From: Gordonia paraffinivorans NBRC 108238
GTDB lineage: Bacteria; Actinomycetota; Actinomycetes; Mycobacteriales; Mycobacteriaceae
NCBI RefSeq assembly: GCF_000344155.1
Contig: NZ_BAOQ01000009.1
Coordinates: 1 to 64,000, forward strand
Reading direction: 5' to 3'
Length of the DNA stretch: 64,000 bases
The notes under the pieces are model-generated. The model searched no databases. It worked only from the letters and a program-made list of their open reading frames with translations, and had not been told where the DNA came from. Positions 54,391-64,000 of the stretch are shown here, in pieces. The translations under genes were made by a program, and so were the position numbers. The stretch's first letter is position 1. Every line of letters starts with the position of its first letter.

Positions 54391-55682
54391 GAGACATCCT
54401 CCTCCGGGGTGGGCGTGCGCGGGGGCGTGCCGGTCGGCTTCGTGGCCGCCCACTGGATGATCGGCAGGGCGGGCCGCCAGGTGCTCATGGTGCCCAGCGG
54501 GGACAGGGCTTCCACGACGAAACGGCGAAGCGAGCCCCCGAGTTCCTCACGCCTGCGGATGAGGATCGCCTGGTTCTCCACGGTGACGGCGTTGACGACG
54601 ATGCGACCGCCGGCGCGCAATGCCTCCCACGCGGTGGTGAGCAGGCCGTCGTCGAGTCCGCCGCCGATGAAGACGGCATCGGGAGCCCCCGCGTCGGCAA
54701 GCGCGCCGGCGAGCGACTCGGGTGCCGGACCGCGGACGTCGAGTCGGTGCGCGACGCCGTGGCGGCGGGCGTTCGCCGAGAGTCGCTCGGCGCGGACCCG
54801 GTCACGCTCGAAGGCGACAGCCCGGCCCCGCCCGTCGGTGCGGAGCCACTCGATCGACACGCTCCCCGAACCCGCCCCGATGTCCCAGAGCAGTTGCGGC
54901 CCGGCGGGTTCCAGTGCCGAAACGGTCAGTGCGCGGATCGTCGACTTGGTGATCTGCCCGTCGTGCTCGTAGGAGTCGTCGGGGCGTCCCGGCGCGCGGG
55001 AGACCCGCGGACCGATGCAGTCGACCGCGACGATGTTGAGCGGGTCGCCGTCCGAATGGGGCCAGGTGCCGGCGGTGCCGGAGTACACGCGTTCGGCTGG
55101 TCCGCCGAGTTGCTCCAGAACGGTCAGCGTCGAGTCCCCGAATCCGTTGTCGGACAGGATCGTCGCGACTGCCGCCGGAGTGGTCCGGTCACGGCTGAGG
55201 ACCAGGACGCGGGCGCCGTCGGTGGCCTCGGTGAGGACGATCTCCGGGTCGGCGGTGACGGCACTGACGATCCGCGTGGTCGAAAGATCCCAGCCGAGGC
55301 GGGCGCATGCCAGGCTCACGCTCGACACGGCCGGATACACACGCACCCGGTCGGCGCCGACGCGGGCCACGATGCTCGCACCGACCCCGTGGAACATCGG
55401 ATCGCCGCTGGCGAGGATGTGCACGGTGTCCGTGACACCCGCGGGGTCCGGCACGGAGGCCAGGACCTCGGCGAGGTGTTCCGACATCGGGGATCGCCAG
55501 CACACTAGCTCTCCGGCCAGCTCGGCGGCGACCTCGTCCAGCAGGGCCAGCTGCCGTGCGGCGCCGTAGATCACGCGCGCGTTCCGGAGTTCGTCGCGTG
55601 CGGTGTCACCGAGCCCACGCCAGCCGTCGGCGCCGATCCCGACGACCACGAACCTCGGCCGGGCATCCGGACGAGGGGTCAC
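54387..55682 (-). CDS. cobL: CobL: precorrin-6Y C5,15-methyltransferase (CbiE+CbiT)
   Basis: The 431-residue bifunctional enzyme has an N-terminal CbiE-type methyltransferase (VVVGIGADGWRGLGDTARDE, VHILASGDPMFHGVG) and a C-terminal CbiT-type methyltransferase/decarboxylase (LLWDIGAGSGSVSIEWLRTD, then VFIGGGLDDGL). It methylates C5 and C15 and removes CO2 from the C12 side chain. GTG 55682 overlaps the stop of the SDR gene as GTGA, extending this operon upstream. The neighbour order SDR-cobL-cobM-cobK is that of M. tuberculosis Rv2073c to Rv2070c. Confidence 0.93.
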   Translation of the reverse strand: MTPRPDARPRFVVVGIGADGWRGLGDTARDELRNARVIYGAARQLALLDEVAAELAGELVCWRSPMSEHLAEVLASVPDPAGVTDTVHILASGDPMFHGVGASIVARVGADRVRVYPAVSSVSLACARLGWDLSTTRIVSAVTADPEIVLTEATDGARVLVLSRDRTTPAAVATILSDNGFGDSTLTVLEQLGGPAERVYSGTAGTWPHSDGDPLNIVAVDCIGPRVSRAPGRPDDSYEHDGQITKSTIRALTVSALEPAGPQLLWDIGAGSGSVSIEWLRTDGRGRAVAFERDRVRAERLSANARRHGVAHRLDVRGPAPESLAGALADAGAPDAVFIGGGLDDGLLTTAWEALRAGGRIVVNAVTVENQAILIRRREELGGSLRRFVVEALSPLGTMSTWRPALPIIQWAATKPTGTPPRTPTPEEDVS

Positions 55683-56461
55683 CGGGGAAGTCTCCGCCAG
55701 ATCGCGCGTGGCAGCAGCCGCATCCCGAAGAAGACCGGCCGCAGCATCCACGGGACCCAGACCTCGCCGCGACCCTTGCGGTAGGCGCGGGCCACCGCGT
55801 CGGCGACCTGCTCGGGGGTCCTGGACATCGGGGCGGGCTTCACGCCGGACTCCATGAGTTCACGGGTCATCGAGCCGATCACGAAACCCGGGCGCACCAG
55901 CAGGAGCCGGACGCCGGTGCCGTGCAGGGAGTCCGCCATGCCGCTGGCGAAGCCGTCGAGACCGGCCTTGGTGGATCCGTAGACGTAGTTGGCGCGACGC
56001 ACTCGGATGCCGGCGACCGAGGAGAAGACGATCATCGTGCCCGAACCCTGCCCGCCCGGCCCCTGCTCGCGGAGGGCCTTGGCGAGCGGGATCAGCACGC
56101 TGACGTGGGCGTAGTAGTCGGTGTGGGCGATCTGCAGGGCGTGGGCCACGTCGTTCTCCGCGCGTTCCTGGTTGCCGAGGATGCCGAAGGCGACGATCGC
56201 GATGCCGATCGGCCCGAACCGCTGCGCGAGCGAGGCGATCAGGGCGGGGTGGCCATCGGTGTCGTCGGCGTCGAAGGCGACGGTGTGCACCTCGGTGGCC
56301 CCGGCGGCGAGGAGCCTCGCGGTCTCGTCGGCGAGGTCGTCGGGCCGGCGCGCGGCGAGCACGACGGTGCGGCCCTCGGCGAGTCTCTCGGCCGTCGCCA
56401 CGCCGATCTCGCTGCGTCCGCCGAAGAGCACGAGGGAGCCTGGGGACCGGTGAGACGCCAT
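55679..56461 (-). CDS. short-chain dehydrogenase/reductase (DprE2-like)
   Basis: The 260-residue SDR has a modified cofactor loop LFGGRSEIGVATAERLAEG, the Ser in VFSSVAGIRVRRANYVYGST and the YxxxK-type YGSTKAG catalytic pair, and a long hydrophobic-basic tail (MLRPVFFGMRLLPRAIWRRL) suited to membrane binding. It resembles the decaprenylphosphoryl-ribose epimerase partner DprE2 and its paralogues, but a cofactor loop of this kind is also common to others, so substrate assignment is open. It is the first gene of the cobL-cobM-cobK operon and is divergent from the PPOX gene. Confidence 0.85.
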   Translation of the reverse strand: MASHRSPGSLVLFGGRSEIGVATAERLAEGRTVVLAARRPDDLADETARLLAAGATEVHTVAFDADDTDGHPALIASLAQRFGPIGIAIVAFGILGNQERAENDVAHALQIAHTDYYAHVSVLIPLAKALREQGPGGQGSGTMIVFSSVAGIRVRRANYVYGSTKAGLDGFASGMADSLHGTGVRLLLVRPGFVIGSMTRELMESGVKPAPMSRTPEQVADAVARAYRKGRGEVWVPWMLRPVFFGMRLLPRAIWRRLPR

Positions 56462-56523
56462 GGTCAGCAGTATGCATCAGCCCGGCGCGGTCCCCACCGC
56501 CGTGTCGCGCTAGCGTTGCTGCC

Positions 56524-56925
56524 ATGCCACGCACAGCCGCCGACATCGGGCCCGCCGCCACGGAATTCCTCACCGAACGCCACCTCGGGACGCTCGCGAC
56601 GCTGCGCGCCGACGGCACGCCGCACGTCGTCGCGGTCGGGTTCACCTGGGATCCCGAGGCCGGTCTCGCCCGCGTGATCACCGTCGAGGGCAGCCAGAAG
56701 GTCCGCAACGTCGACCGCGGCGGATACGCGTCGGTCACCAACATCGACGGCCCGCGGTGGCTGACACTCGAGGGGCCGGCCCGGGTGACCCGTGAGCCCG
56801 AACGGGTCCGCGACGCCGAGGAGCGCTACGCGCGCCGGTACCGGCAGCCGCAGCCGAATCCGCGCCGCGTCGCCATCGAGATCGAGGTGAAGCGCGTCAT
56901 GGGCTCGGCGGTGTTCTTCGGCTGA
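56524..56925 (+). CDS. F420/PPOX-type flavin-fold protein (Rv2074-like)
   Basis: The 133-residue protein has the split-barrel PPOX fold: FLTERHLGTLATLRADGTPH, VVAVGFTWDPEAG, a central ITVEGSQKVRNVDRGGYASV and a tail RVMGSAVFFG. In M. tuberculosis the same position holds Rv2074, an F420-dependent biliverdin reductase, so F420 use is likely. It is divergent from the SDR gene by 62 bp and converges with the M24 peptidase gene with an 11-bp gap. Confidence 0.88.
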   Translation: MPRTAADIGPAATEFLTERHLGTLATLRADGTPHVVAVGFTWDPEAGLARVITVEGSQKVRNVDRGGYASVTNIDGPRWLTLEGPARVTREPERVRDAEERYARRYRQPQPNPRRVAIEIEVKRVMGSAVFFG

Positions 56926-56935
56926 GGGCGCGGCG

Positions 56936-58096
56936 TCAGAGCTGCACGAGCTCGTGCGGCCGGTTGTTGAGCGACTCGCAACCGTCTTCGGTGACGACGA
57001 CGATGTCCTCGATGCGCGCTCCCCAGCGACCGGAGAAGTACACGCCCGGTTCGACGCTGAAGGCCATCCCCGGGCGCAGGACGATGTCGTTGCCCTCGAC
57101 GATGTAGGGCTCCTCGTGGACCGACAGACCGATGCCGTGGCCGGTGCGGTGGATGAACTTGTCCGCCAGGCCATGTGCGCGGAGCAGATCGCGTGCGGCG
57201 GCGTCAACCGATTCGGCCGTGACACCGGGCCGGACCGCCGCCACCGCGGCGCGTTGCGCGTCGTGCAGCACAGCGTAGGCGTCGGCGATCTCGGTCGGCG
57301 GTTGCTCGAAGCAGTAGGTGCGGGTCGAGTCGGAGTTGTAGCCCGGTTCCACCGGTCCCCCGATGTCGATGACGACGATGTCGGAGCGTTCGATGACGCG
57401 ATCGGAGAACTCGTGGTGCGGATCGGCGCCGTTGGGTCCGGAGCCGACGATGATGAACGCCGCCTCGCTGTGGCCCTCGGCGAGGATCGCGGCGCGGATG
57501 TCGTCGGCGACCTCGCGTTCGGTGCGGCCGGGGACCAGCCATTCCCCCATACGGGCGTGCACCCGGTCGATGGCGGAGCCGGCGCGACGGAGCGCCTCGA
57601 TCTCGGCGCCGTCCTTGACCATGCGGAGTTCGCGCAGCACGGCGGTGGCCAGTTGTGGTGTGGCGCCGGTCTTGTGGGCGAACGGGATCACATGCAGGGC
57701 GGGCATCGAATCCGAGACCGCGATCGCGGCCCCCGCACCGATCCCCGACAGCGCGAGTGAGTATGGATCGTCGCCGTCGACCCAGTCGGCGACCTCGATG
57801 TCGAGTTCGCCGACGGCAGAGGCGGACAACGACGGCACCTCCAGTCGGGCGATCACCAGCCTCGGGGTGCCCGCCGCCGGGACGACGAGAGCGGTGAGAC
57901 GCTCGAAGGTGTCGGCACGGGAGCCCACGAGATAGCGCAGATCCGGTCCGGGCGACACCACCAGCGCGTCGAGGCCCGCCTCGGCGGTCAGCTCCGCGGC
58001 ACGGCGCATCCGGTCGCGATAGACCTCCGGGGCGAAGAGCGGTGCCGCGGCATCGGCCGGATCGGCGGTGGGCGTGGTGCTCTGAGACGCTGCCAT
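56936..58096 (-). CDS. pepE: M24-family aminopeptidase (Xaa-Pro dipeptidase-like)
   Basis: The 386-residue protein has the creatinase N-domain and the pita-bread C-domain. The metal ligands are visible: the two Asp in [20 protein letters not shown], the His in [14 protein letters not shown], the Glu in [11 protein letters not shown] and the last Glu in [14 protein letters not shown]. It should release residues before Pro from short peptides. Its position next to the 5'-3' exonuclease and the DUF4333 gene matches Rv2089c. The ATG at 58096 is used. Confidence 0.9.
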   Translation of the reverse strand: MAASQSTTPTADPADAAAPLFAPEVYRDRMRRAAELTAEAGLDALVVSPGPDLRYLVGSRADTFERLTALVVPAAGTPRLVIARLEVPSLSASAVGELDIEVADWVDGDDPYSLALSGIGAGAAIAVSDSMPALHVIPFAHKTGATPQLATAVLRELRMVKDGAEIEALRRAGSAIDRVHARMGEWLVPGRTEREVADDIRAAILAEGHSEAAFIIVGSGPNGADPHHEFSDRVIERSDIVVIDIGGPVEPGYNSDSTRTYCFEQPPTEIADAYAVLHDAQRAAVAAVRPGVTAESVDAAARDLLRAHGLADKFIHRTGHGIGLSVHEEPYIVEGNDIVLRPGMAFSVEPGVYFSGRWGARIEDIVVVTEDGCESLNNRPHELVQL

Positions 58097-58165
58097 GGTC
58101 GAAGACTACCGCCGGGTGCGCGGGTCGTGGTGACGCGGCGGAGCCGTCAATGCGAGAGTGTGAGG

Positions 58166-59131
58166 GTGACGGATTCGTTGATGCTGCTCGACGGTGCGAG
58201 CCTGTGGTTCCGGTCGTTCTACGCCCTGCCCGAGAAGATGACCAGCCCCGACGGGCGGCCGGTCAACGCGGTCCGGGGATTCATCGACACGATCGCCAAT
58301 CTCGTGACCCGCGAACACCCGACCCGTCTCGTGGTGTGTCTGGACCTCGACTGGCGTCCCGACTTCCGCACCGAGCTCATCCCGTCGTACAAGGCGCATC
58401 GCGTCGCCGTCGAGGACGGCGCCACGGATCCCACCGGCGCCTCCACGATCGACGTCGAGGAGGTGCCGGACACGCTCACCCCGCAGGTCGACATGATCAT
58501 GGACGTCCTCGCCGCAGCGGGTATCGCCACGTCCGGGGCGGTGGGATGCGAGGCCGACGACGTGATCGGGACGTTGGCCTACGACGAGGCGAAGGACCCG
58601 GTGATCGTCGTCAGCGGCGACCGCGACCTGCTGCAGGTGGTCGCCGACGACCCGGTTCCGGTGCGCGTCCTCTACGTGGGCCGCGGCCTCGCCAAGGCCG
58701 AGATGATGGGACCGGTCGAGGTCGCCGAGAAGTACGGCGTGCCGGTCGAGCGGGCGGGCATGGGCTATGCGGAGATGTCGATGCTGCGCGGCGATCCGTC
58801 CGACGGCCTGCCCGGTGTGGCCGGCATCGGCGAGAAGACCGCGGCGAAACTCATCAGCGAGTACGGCAGCCTCGACGCCCTCGAGGCTGCGGCGAACGAC
58901 CCGGCGTCGAGCCTGCCGACGCGGGCGCGCAAGGCGTTGCTGGCGTCCGCCGATTACCTGGAGAAGGCGCGGACCGTGGTGTGTGTGCGCACCGACGCCG
59001 ACACGATCGACAGCGGACCCGACACCCTGCCGTCGGAACCCGCCGACCCCGAGGCACTCGATGCGCTCGTCGAGGAGCTGGGCATCGGTGCCTCGGTGGG
59101 CCGGCTGTCGAAGGCGCTGGGCTGGAGCTGA
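58166..59131 (+). CDS. 5'-3' exonuclease-like (FEN) protein
   Basis: The 321-residue protein matches the N-terminal exonuclease of DNA polymerase [21 protein letters not shown], a [20 protein letters not shown] loop, the acidic [10 protein letters not shown] and [12 protein letters not shown], and the helix-hairpin-helix [20 protein letters not shown]. It is a stand-alone flap/5' nuclease equal to Rv2090. GTG 58166 fits the conserved N-terminus; GTGs upstream (58127, 58160) are alternatives. It starts 69 bp from the divergent M24 gene. Confidence 0.88.
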   Translation: MTDSLMLLDGASLWFRSFYALPEKMTSPDGRPVNAVRGFIDTIANLVTREHPTRLVVCLDLDWRPDFRTELIPSYKAHRVAVEDGATDPTGASTIDVEEVPDTLTPQVDMIMDVLAAAGIATSGAVGCEADDVIGTLAYDEAKDPVIVVSGDRDLLQVVADDPVPVRVLYVGRGLAKAEMMGPVEVAEKYGVPVERAGMGYAEMSMLRGDPSDGLPGVAGIGEKTAAKLISEYGSLDALEAAANDPASSLPTRARKALLASADYLEKARTVVCVRTDADTIDSGPDTLPSEPADPEALDALVEELGIGASVGRLSKALGWS

Positions 59132-59135
59132 CCGA

Positions 59136-60041
59136 TCAGCTCGGGCGCGAGACCTCGTATTTGCCGTCGTCGTCGATGAAGGTGACGGTGACCTTCTGGT
59201 CCTGGCCGCCGACCTTGACCGAGCAGGTGAACGACTCGCCCTTCTTCACGCGCTGACCCGACGGGCACTTGACGTCGCTCACCTCCGAGGCCTGGTAGTC
59301 CTCGGTGAGGATCTTCTGGACGCCCTGCTGCGCGGCCTGCTGGTCGAGGTTCTTCGGCGCCCAACCCGGCCATGCGAAGGCGGTGATCAGCAGGATCGCC
59401 GCGACGAGGACGAGCACACCGCCGCCGGCGAACAGCGCGGTGCGCAGCTTCTTGTTCGACTTCGGCGGAGTGGCCATCCCGGCGAACTGATCCGATCCAC
59501 CGAACTGCTGGCCGTAGGGGCCCTGAGTGCCCGGGGCCTGGCCCGGCTGACCGTACTGGCCCGGCTGGCCGAACTGACCCGGCTGGCCGAACTGACCCGG
59601 CTGACCCGGCTGGGCGAACTGACCGGGCTGACCCGGCTGGCCGTACGGCTGCGACGGGCCGCCGAAGCCGGGAGCGCCGTAGTTCGGCTGTCCGGGTGCC
59701 TGCTGGCCGAAGCCCTGCTGATCGGGCGGACCGTACTGCCCGCCGGGCTGCGAGGCCGGGAACGCCACCTGGGTCGGCTGGGCCTGGCCGGGCTGGGGCG
59801 GGCCCGGGTCGGGCTGGTTCTGCGGGAATCCGCCCTGCGGCGGTTGGCCGTACGGATTCTGCTGGTACGGGTTCTGCGGTGGCTGACCGAACGCCGGGTT
59901 CTGGTTGACGGTGGTCGGGTCGGCCTGCGGCGCGCCTGCGCCCTGTTGTGTACCCGGCGAGTTGATGATCTCGGTCTTGTCCGAAGATCCCGGCCGGCCC
60001 GGGTCGGGTTGGGACGGATTCGGGTTGTACGGGTCGGTCAT
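59136..60041 (-). CDS. proline/glutamine/glycine-rich membrane protein with DUF4333 domain
   Basis: The 301-residue protein has a long low-complexity N-terminal part (residues about 1-195) rich in Pro, Gln, Gly and Asn, with GQFGQP/GQYGQP repeats. One membrane helix follows (ALFAGGGVLVLVAAILLITA), then an outer DUF4333 domain (about 235-301) with ASEVSDVKCPSGQ, GESFTCSVKVGGQDQ and FIDDDGKYEVSRPS. The two Cys may form a disulfide. It equals Rv2091c by position. The repeats come from 9- and 18-bp direct repeats in the DNA. Confidence 0.88.
   Translation of the reverse strand: MTDPYNPNPSQPDPGRPGSSDKTEIINSPGTQQGAGAPQADPTTVNQNPAFGQPPQNPYQQNPYGQPPQGGFPQNQPDPGPPQPGQAQPTQVAFPASQPGGQYGPPDQQGFGQQAPGQPNYGAPGFGGPSQPYGQPGQPGQFAQPGQPGQFGQPGQFGQPGQYGQPGQAPGTQGPYGQQFGGSDQFAGMATPPKSNKKLRTALFAGGGVLVLVAAILLITAFAWPGWAPKNLDQQAAQQGVQKILTEDYQASEVSDVKCPSGQRVKKGESFTCSVKVGGQDQKVTVTFIDDDGKYEVSRPS
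59541..59648. repeat. tandem 9/18-bp repeats in the DUF4333 gene
   Basis: Units such as GCCCGGCTGGCCGAACTG (18 bp) and ACCCGGCTG (9 bp) are repeated head to tail at 59541-59648. They encode GQFGQP and GQP units on the minus strand. The period keeps the frame, so repeat length may vary between strains. Confidence 0.8.
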
Positions 60042-60199
60042 GAGTCCCTCCCACTCGGCCTGACCCCTCTGTGGGTGTCGGCGAACTGTGACGTCACGCG
60101 GCAGCGCCGGGAGCGATCCCACCCCGACACCGAATGCGCGATGAACGTTACCTCAGCTGATGGCGAGTATCAGGAAACGATCCACGGGACGCGCGGGCA

Positions 60200-60222
60200 C
60201 GTCGTCCGGCCGGCGGACGACG
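60200..60222. terminator. hairpin after helY
   Basis: CGTCGTCCG (60200-60208) and CGGACGACG (60214-60222) form a perfect 9-bp stem with a 5-base loop, 50 bp beyond the helY stop and upstream of the DUF4333 gene. It is probably a terminator; no T-run is present. Confidence 0.5.
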
Positions 60223-60271
60223 GGGCCGGTCGGCTCCGTTGACCAGCGACAACCTTGCTCGCGCCTGGTTC

Positions 60272-63067
60272 TCAGCCCAGCTCGGCCGCGACCACACCGC
60301 GCCGGATCGCCTTCACCGCCGCACGAGCGGTCCCGCCGAGACGCGTGTCGGTGCCGACGCACAGCCGGATCTGCTCGAGCAGGTCGATGACCTGGCGGTT
60401 CCAGCGCACGAAGTCGCCCGGCGACAGCAACTGTCCCCGCTCGCCGGCCAGGACGAGGGCCTCTGTCAAGGAGCGTCCGGAGGCCCAGGTGGCGACGGCG
60501 AGCGAGAACCCGGTGTCGGGTTCGCGCGTGGGGGTCACCCGATGGCGGGCCTCGACGGCGGTGACGCGGTTCCAGATGTCGACGGTCGCCCCCAACGCCA
60601 CGCGCAACGACCGGCTGCCGGGCATCGTGTCGATGCCGCCGTAGCTGTCGCGACGGCTCTCGAAGACGAGGGCGGCGACGACGGCGGCGAGATCCGACGG
60701 CGACAGTTCCTCCCACACACCGGCGCGGATGCACTCGGTGACCACGAGGTCGCTCTCGCTGTAGATGCGGGAGAGCACCCGCCCGGCGTCGGTGACGCGC
60801 ATCGTGTGGCCGGTCGACTCCGAGGCGTCGCGGACCTTCTCGAGATATCCGAGCTCGGTCAGCACGCCGACGATGTGGTCGAAGGTGATACCCAGCGTCG
60901 ACGTGCGTTCGCCGATGGCGCGCTCGGCGTTGACGATGTCGCGCAGGAGCCGGTTGCGCCGCTCGGCCAGACGGAACAGTTCGTCGCCGTTGTCGAGTTG
61001 ATGGGCCGGGTGCTCGCGCAACGTGCGCCGGAGAGCACGCAGCTCGGGGTCGTCGGCCGCATCCGACCGCTTCTTCGACCGTCCGCGCGGCATCTCGATG
61101 CCGGTGGACCGCAGTGCGGAGGCGAGGTCGCGGCGTCCGCGCCCGGTCCGGCGATCGGCGTTCTTCGGCAGGCGCATGTTGCCCAGGACCTCGGGCGGAT
61201 TCACGAAGTCGCGCAAGGCGACCCGGCCACACCATGCGTCCTCGGTGACGACGAGCGGCTTGGGGTCGGCGGCCTGCGTCGCCGGTTCGACGACCACCGC
61301 CAGACCGCGGTGCCGGCCGACCGGCACCGCGATGACGTGGCCGCGCTTGAGTGCGGCGAGGTCGGCGACGATCGCGTCCTCGGTATGGATACGCTTGCGG
61401 TACTTCAGGTCTCGCTCGCGGCGCCGGATGTCCTCGCGCAGGGTGATGTACCCGAGGAAGCCCTCGTAGGGTTCGGCGTCCTCGCCGCCGCCGGGTTCGA
61501 GTCCCCTCGCCTCCGCGGCGCGGGCGAGTTCGGCGTCGAGCCGGCGCAGCGCCCGCTGCGACTCGTGCAGCTTGCGGGCCTGCCCCACCACCGACCGGTC
61601 GGCCTGGAACTGCGCGAACGACCGGTGCAGGAGTTCACGCGCGCCGTCGAGTCCGAGCCGGTCCAGCAGGTTGACGGCCATGTTGTATTCGGGCGAGAAG
61701 GAGCTTCGAAGCGGGAAGGTGCGGGCGCCGGCGAGACCGGCGACCTCCTCGGGCACCACCTCGGGGGTCCACACCACGACGGCGTGTCCCTCGACGTCGA
61801 TGCCGCGGCGACCCGCCCGGCCGGTCAGCTGCGTGTACTCCCCCGGCGTCAGGTCGACGTGCGACTCGCCGTTGTACTTGACGAGACGCTGGAGCACCAC
61901 CGACCGCGCCGGCATGTTGATGCCGAGCGCGAGGGTCTCGGTCGCGAACACCATCTTGACCAGACCCTTGACGAACAGTTCCTCGACAGCGTGCCGGAAC
62001 ATCGGCAACAGACCCGCGTGGTGCGCGGCGAGGCCTCGGCGCAGTCCCTCGCGCCATTCGTCGACGCCGAGGACGTCGGCGTCGCCCGGCGACAGGTCCG
62101 ACAGGTGCCGGTCGACCACCTCGTCGACGGCGGCCGCCTCCTCCGGCGCGAGCAGGGACAGCCCCGAGCGCAGGCACTGCGACAGCGCCGCGTCGCAGCC
62201 GGCGCGCGAGAAGATGAAGTCGATGGCCGGCAGCAGGCCCTCGCGGTCGAGCACGCCGACCATGTGCGGCCGAGACAGGACCGCGCCCCGGCCACCCCGG
62301 TGCCGGGGCGCGCCGCTGCGGCGGCCGCGGCCCCGGGCCTCGCGGTCGTCCTCGGCGAGGAGGATGCGGTGCCGGATCTGGCGCTTGAGGTCGGGATTGA
62401 CCCGCGGCCGGGCCCCTGTGCGCCTCTCGGGGGCGCGGTCGGCGGGGTCGAACAGGTCGAACAACCGGTTGCCGACCAGCATGTGCTGCGACAACGGCAC
62501 CGGCCGGTGCTCGTCGACAATGACCGAGGTGTCTCCGCGCACGGTCTGGATCCAGTCGCCGAACTCCTCGGCGTTGCTGACCGTCGCCGACAGGCTCACC
62601 ACCCGCACCGACGGTTCGAGGTGCAGGATGACCTCCTCCCAGACCGCCCCTCGGAAGCGGTCGGCGAGGAAGTGGACCTCGTCCATGACGACGTGCGACA
62701 GGCCGTCGAGGGCACGGGACTCGGCGTAGATCATGTTGCGCACGACCTCGGTCGTCATGACGACGACCGGGGCGTCGGGGTTGATCGACGAGTCGCCGGT
62801 GAGCAGGCCGACCGACTCGTGGCCGTGGACGGCGACCAGGTCCGCGTACTTCTGGTTGCTCAGTGCCTTGATCGGCGTCGTGTAGAAGCACTTGGTGCCG
62901 CCGGCCAGGGCGAGATGCACGGCGAACTCGCCGACGATCGTCTTGCCCGCACCGGTGGGGGCGCAGACGAGAACGCCGTGCCCGGCTTCGAGGGCCTCAC
63001 AGGCACGGCGCTGGAAGTCGTCGAGTCCGAAGTCGAGCAGCGACGTGAACGCGTCGAGGTGCGTCAC
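60272..63067 (-). CDS. helY: HelY-type Ski2-like DEVH helicase
   Basis: The 931-residue protein has the Ski2/Mtr4-like layout: Walker [12 protein letters not shown], motif Ia [13 protein letters not shown], the DEVH box in [13 protein letters not shown], motif [15 protein letters not shown] and motif [16 protein letters not shown], then a long C-terminal region like the rRNA-processing arch domain and DSHCT. It may unwind RNA in decay or processing. The start overlaps the tatC stop as ATGA, so it belongs to the tatC operon. HelY at this place equals Rv2092c. Confidence 0.93.
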   Translation of the reverse strand: MTHLDAFTSLLDFGLDDFQRRACEALEAGHGVLVCAPTGAGKTIVGEFAVHLALAGGTKCFYTTPIKALSNQKYADLVAVHGHESVGLLTGDSSINPDAPVVVMTTEVVRNMIYAESRALDGLSHVVMDEVHFLADRFRGAVWEEVILHLEPSVRVVSLSATVSNAEEFGDWIQTVRGDTSVIVDEHRPVPLSQHMLVGNRLFDLFDPADRAPERRTGARPRVNPDLKRQIRHRILLAEDDREARGRGRRSGAPRHRGGRGAVLSRPHMVGVLDREGLLPAIDFIFSRAGCDAALSQCLRSGLSLLAPEEAAAVDEVVDRHLSDLSPGDADVLGVDEWREGLRRGLAAHHAGLLPMFRHAVEELFVKGLVKMVFATETLALGINMPARSVVLQRLVKYNGESHVDLTPGEYTQLTGRAGRRGIDVEGHAVVVWTPEVVPEEVAGLAGARTFPLRSSFSPEYNMAVNLLDRLGLDGARELLHRSFAQFQADRSVVGQARKLHESQRALRRLDAELARAAEARGLEPGGGEDAEPYEGFLGYITLREDIRRRERDLKYRKRIHTEDAIVADLAALKRGHVIAVPVGRHRGLAVVVEPATQAADPKPLVVTEDAWCGRVALRDFVNPPEVLGNMRLPKNADRRTGRGRRDLASALRSTGIEMPRGRSKKRSDAADDPELRALRRTLREHPAHQLDNGDELFRLAERRNRLLRDIVNAERAIGERTSTLGITFDHIVGVLTELGYLEKVRDASESTGHTMRVTDAGRVLSRIYSESDLVVTECIRAGVWEELSPSDLAAVVAALVFESRRDSYGGIDTMPGSRSLRVALGATVDIWNRVTAVEARHRVTPTREPDTGFSLAVATWASGRSLTEALVLAGERGQLLSPGDFVRWNRQVIDLLEQIRLCVGTDTRLGGTARAAVKAIRRGVVAAELG

Positions 63068-64000
63068 AGGACGTCGTCGAACGTGTCACGGTCCCGCGTG
63101 GAGGTCCTGGTGGCGTTGGGGGCCCCGGAGGCCGAGGTCGCGACCGGCGACGGCGGCGGGACCGGGCGCATCGGCGGCAGCGGGCTCGCCTCGTCGTCGG
63201 AGAGTCCCTCCCACGCCGGGGCCTTCTTGGCCAGCCGCTTGTCATGGATGCGGGCGAACTGGATCGCGAACTCCAGCAGGACGGTCAGCGCCAGCGCGAG
63301 CGCGAGCATGGTGAACGGATCCTGGCCGGGCGTCACGATCGCCGCGAACACGAACATGGCGAAGATCAGGCCGCGCCGCCACTTCTTGAGCCGCTCGTAG
63401 GGCAGCACGCGGACGATGTTCAGCGCGATGATCAGCAACGGGAGCTCGAAGCTCACACCGAAGATCACCAGCACGTTGATCATGAAGCCGAAGTACTGGT
63501 CGCCGGCCAGCGCCGTGACCTGCACCTCGTTGCCGACCGTCAACAGGAAGTCGAAGGCCTTGGCGACGACCACGTAGGCGAGAACGGCACCGGCGACGAA
63601 CAGGGTCGTCGCGATCGACACGAATGCGAGGCCGTAGCGGCGTTCGTTGTCGTGCAGGCCCGGGGTGATGAACTGCCACGTCTGGTACATCCAGACCGGG
63701 CACGCCATCACGATGCCGGCGGTCAGCGCGACCTTGAGTCGCAGCATGAACTGGTCGAACGGACCGGTCGCCAGCAGACGGCACGAGTCGTCGGCGGTCA
63801 GGCTCGCCCGTGCCGAGGGCGGCAGGTCGCAGTACGGGCCGCGGAGCATGTCGCCGAGCGACGGCACGCCGAGGAAGCCGTAGCTGTACCAGACGAAACC
63901 AAGGATGGTGGTCGCGATGATGGCCAACATCGAGATGACCAGTCGCGTGCGCAACTCATAGAGATGCTCCACCAACGACATGGTGCCGTCGGGGTTGAGT
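63064..64000 (-). CDS. tatC: Sec-independent protein translocase TatC (5' end beyond window)
   Basis: The visible 312 residues show the family signature [20 protein letters not shown], the six membrane segments and the [20 protein letters not shown] cytoplasmic loop. TatC is the receptor for twin-arginine signal peptides. The frame stays open upstream of ATG 63981 and reads LNPDGT before MSLV, as in longer mycobacterial TatC, so the real start lies outside the window. The C-terminal tail (about 70 residues) is Pro/Ser-rich. tatA, the usual partner, is probably just beyond the edge. Confidence 0.92.
   Translation of the reverse strand, partial: LNPDGTMSLVEHLYELRTRLVISMLAIIATTILGFVWYSYGFLGVPSLGDMLRGPYCDLPPSARASLTADDSCRLLATGPFDQFMLRLKVALTAGIVMACPVWMYQTWQFITPGLHDNERRYGLAFVSIATTLFVAGAVLAYVVVAKAFDFLLTVGNEVQVTALAGDQYFGFMINVLVIFGVSFELPLLIIALNIVRVLPYERLKKWRRGLIFAMFVFAAIVTPGQDPFTMLALALALTVLLEFAIQFARIHDKRLAKKAPAWEGLSDDEASPLPPMRPVPPPSPVATSASGAPNATRTSTRDRDTFDDVL

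Noticed and set aside
60239..63400. 1053-residue plus-strand open frame opposite helY
   Set aside because: Antisense shadow of helY and tatC; no recognisable motif.

Overview
The window is 64 kb of high-GC DNA from a mycolic-acid actinobacterium (order Mycobacteriales). It carries rbpA, a polyprenol-monophosphomannose synthase beside an apolipoprotein N-acyltransferase, a HelY-type helicase, TatC, an F420/PPOX protein, a 13E12-type DUF222/HNH gene and an eight-gene cluster matching the MSMEG_0572 to MSMEG_0565 families of Mycobacterium smegmatis. The right half follows the gene order of the M. tuberculosis rbpA-ppm1-fxsA-cobN-cobGHIJ-cobKML-pepE-helY-tatC region. Gordonia or a close relative is my best guess for the genus; the sequence alone does not prove it.

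Region 1 (1-9.03 kb, all minus strand) is an accessory or defence-like block. In transcription order it holds a GreA-like/uracil-DNA-glycosylase-like fusion, jetA, jetB and jetC (the SMC-type core of Wadjet, equal to MksF-MksE-MksB), and a DUF726 alpha/beta hydrolase with a Cys-rich N-terminus that runs off the left edge. The nuclease jetD (mksG), which normally sits beside jetC, is absent; the DUF726 gene occupies that position. The two flanking genes look less GC-rich than jetABC.

Region 2 (9.1-22.8 kb) starts with an HSL-type esterase and a ZIP metal transporter. Then comes the complete Nit1-type cluster on the plus strand: MSMEG_0572 family, nitrilase, 0570 family, flavin oxidoreductase, radical SAM protein, GNAT-AIRS fusion, second nitrilase, glycosyltransferase. 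An EamA exporter, a SnoaL/F420 oxidoreductase/SRPBCC trio and an FKBP lipoprotein follow. The second nitrilase has lost its catalytic Cys and its first Glu (both are Asp), so it is probably a pseudoenzyme next to an intact paralogue. Nit1-type clusters have been linked to nitrogen starvation and, in pseudomonads, to cyanide assimilation.

Region 3 (22.8-40 kb) is mixed: a P450, a GT87 mannosyltransferase with an internal minisatellite, a globin, a UvrA-like ABC ATPase, a VOC/AraC pair, a phosphomannomutase, a GlgC-like nucleotidyltransferase broken by a one-base frameshift, an L-2-hydroxyglutarate oxidase-like protein, a DUF222/HNH protein followed by an rRNA-leader-like motif and a very strong hairpin, a DUF2236 protein, a VOC protein, small conserved proteins and a DUF475/TerC-like membrane protein.

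Region 4 (40-64 kb) is conserved core: rbpA with a SigR/SigH-like promoter, ppm1 and lnt as separate overlapping genes, an amidohydrolase, fxsA, the aerobic cobalamin genes (cobN under a cobalamin riboswitch, cobG-cobH-cobIJ divergent, cobL-cobM-cobK on the opposite strand), an SDR, an F420/PPOX protein, an M24 peptidase, a 5'-3' exonuclease-like protein, a repeat-rich DUF4333 membrane protein, helY and tatC (its 5' end lies beyond the window). Many junctions are 4-bp ATGA/GTGA overlaps, which implies tightly coupled operons. I saw no tRNA, rRNA gene, CRISPR array, insertion sequence or prophage.
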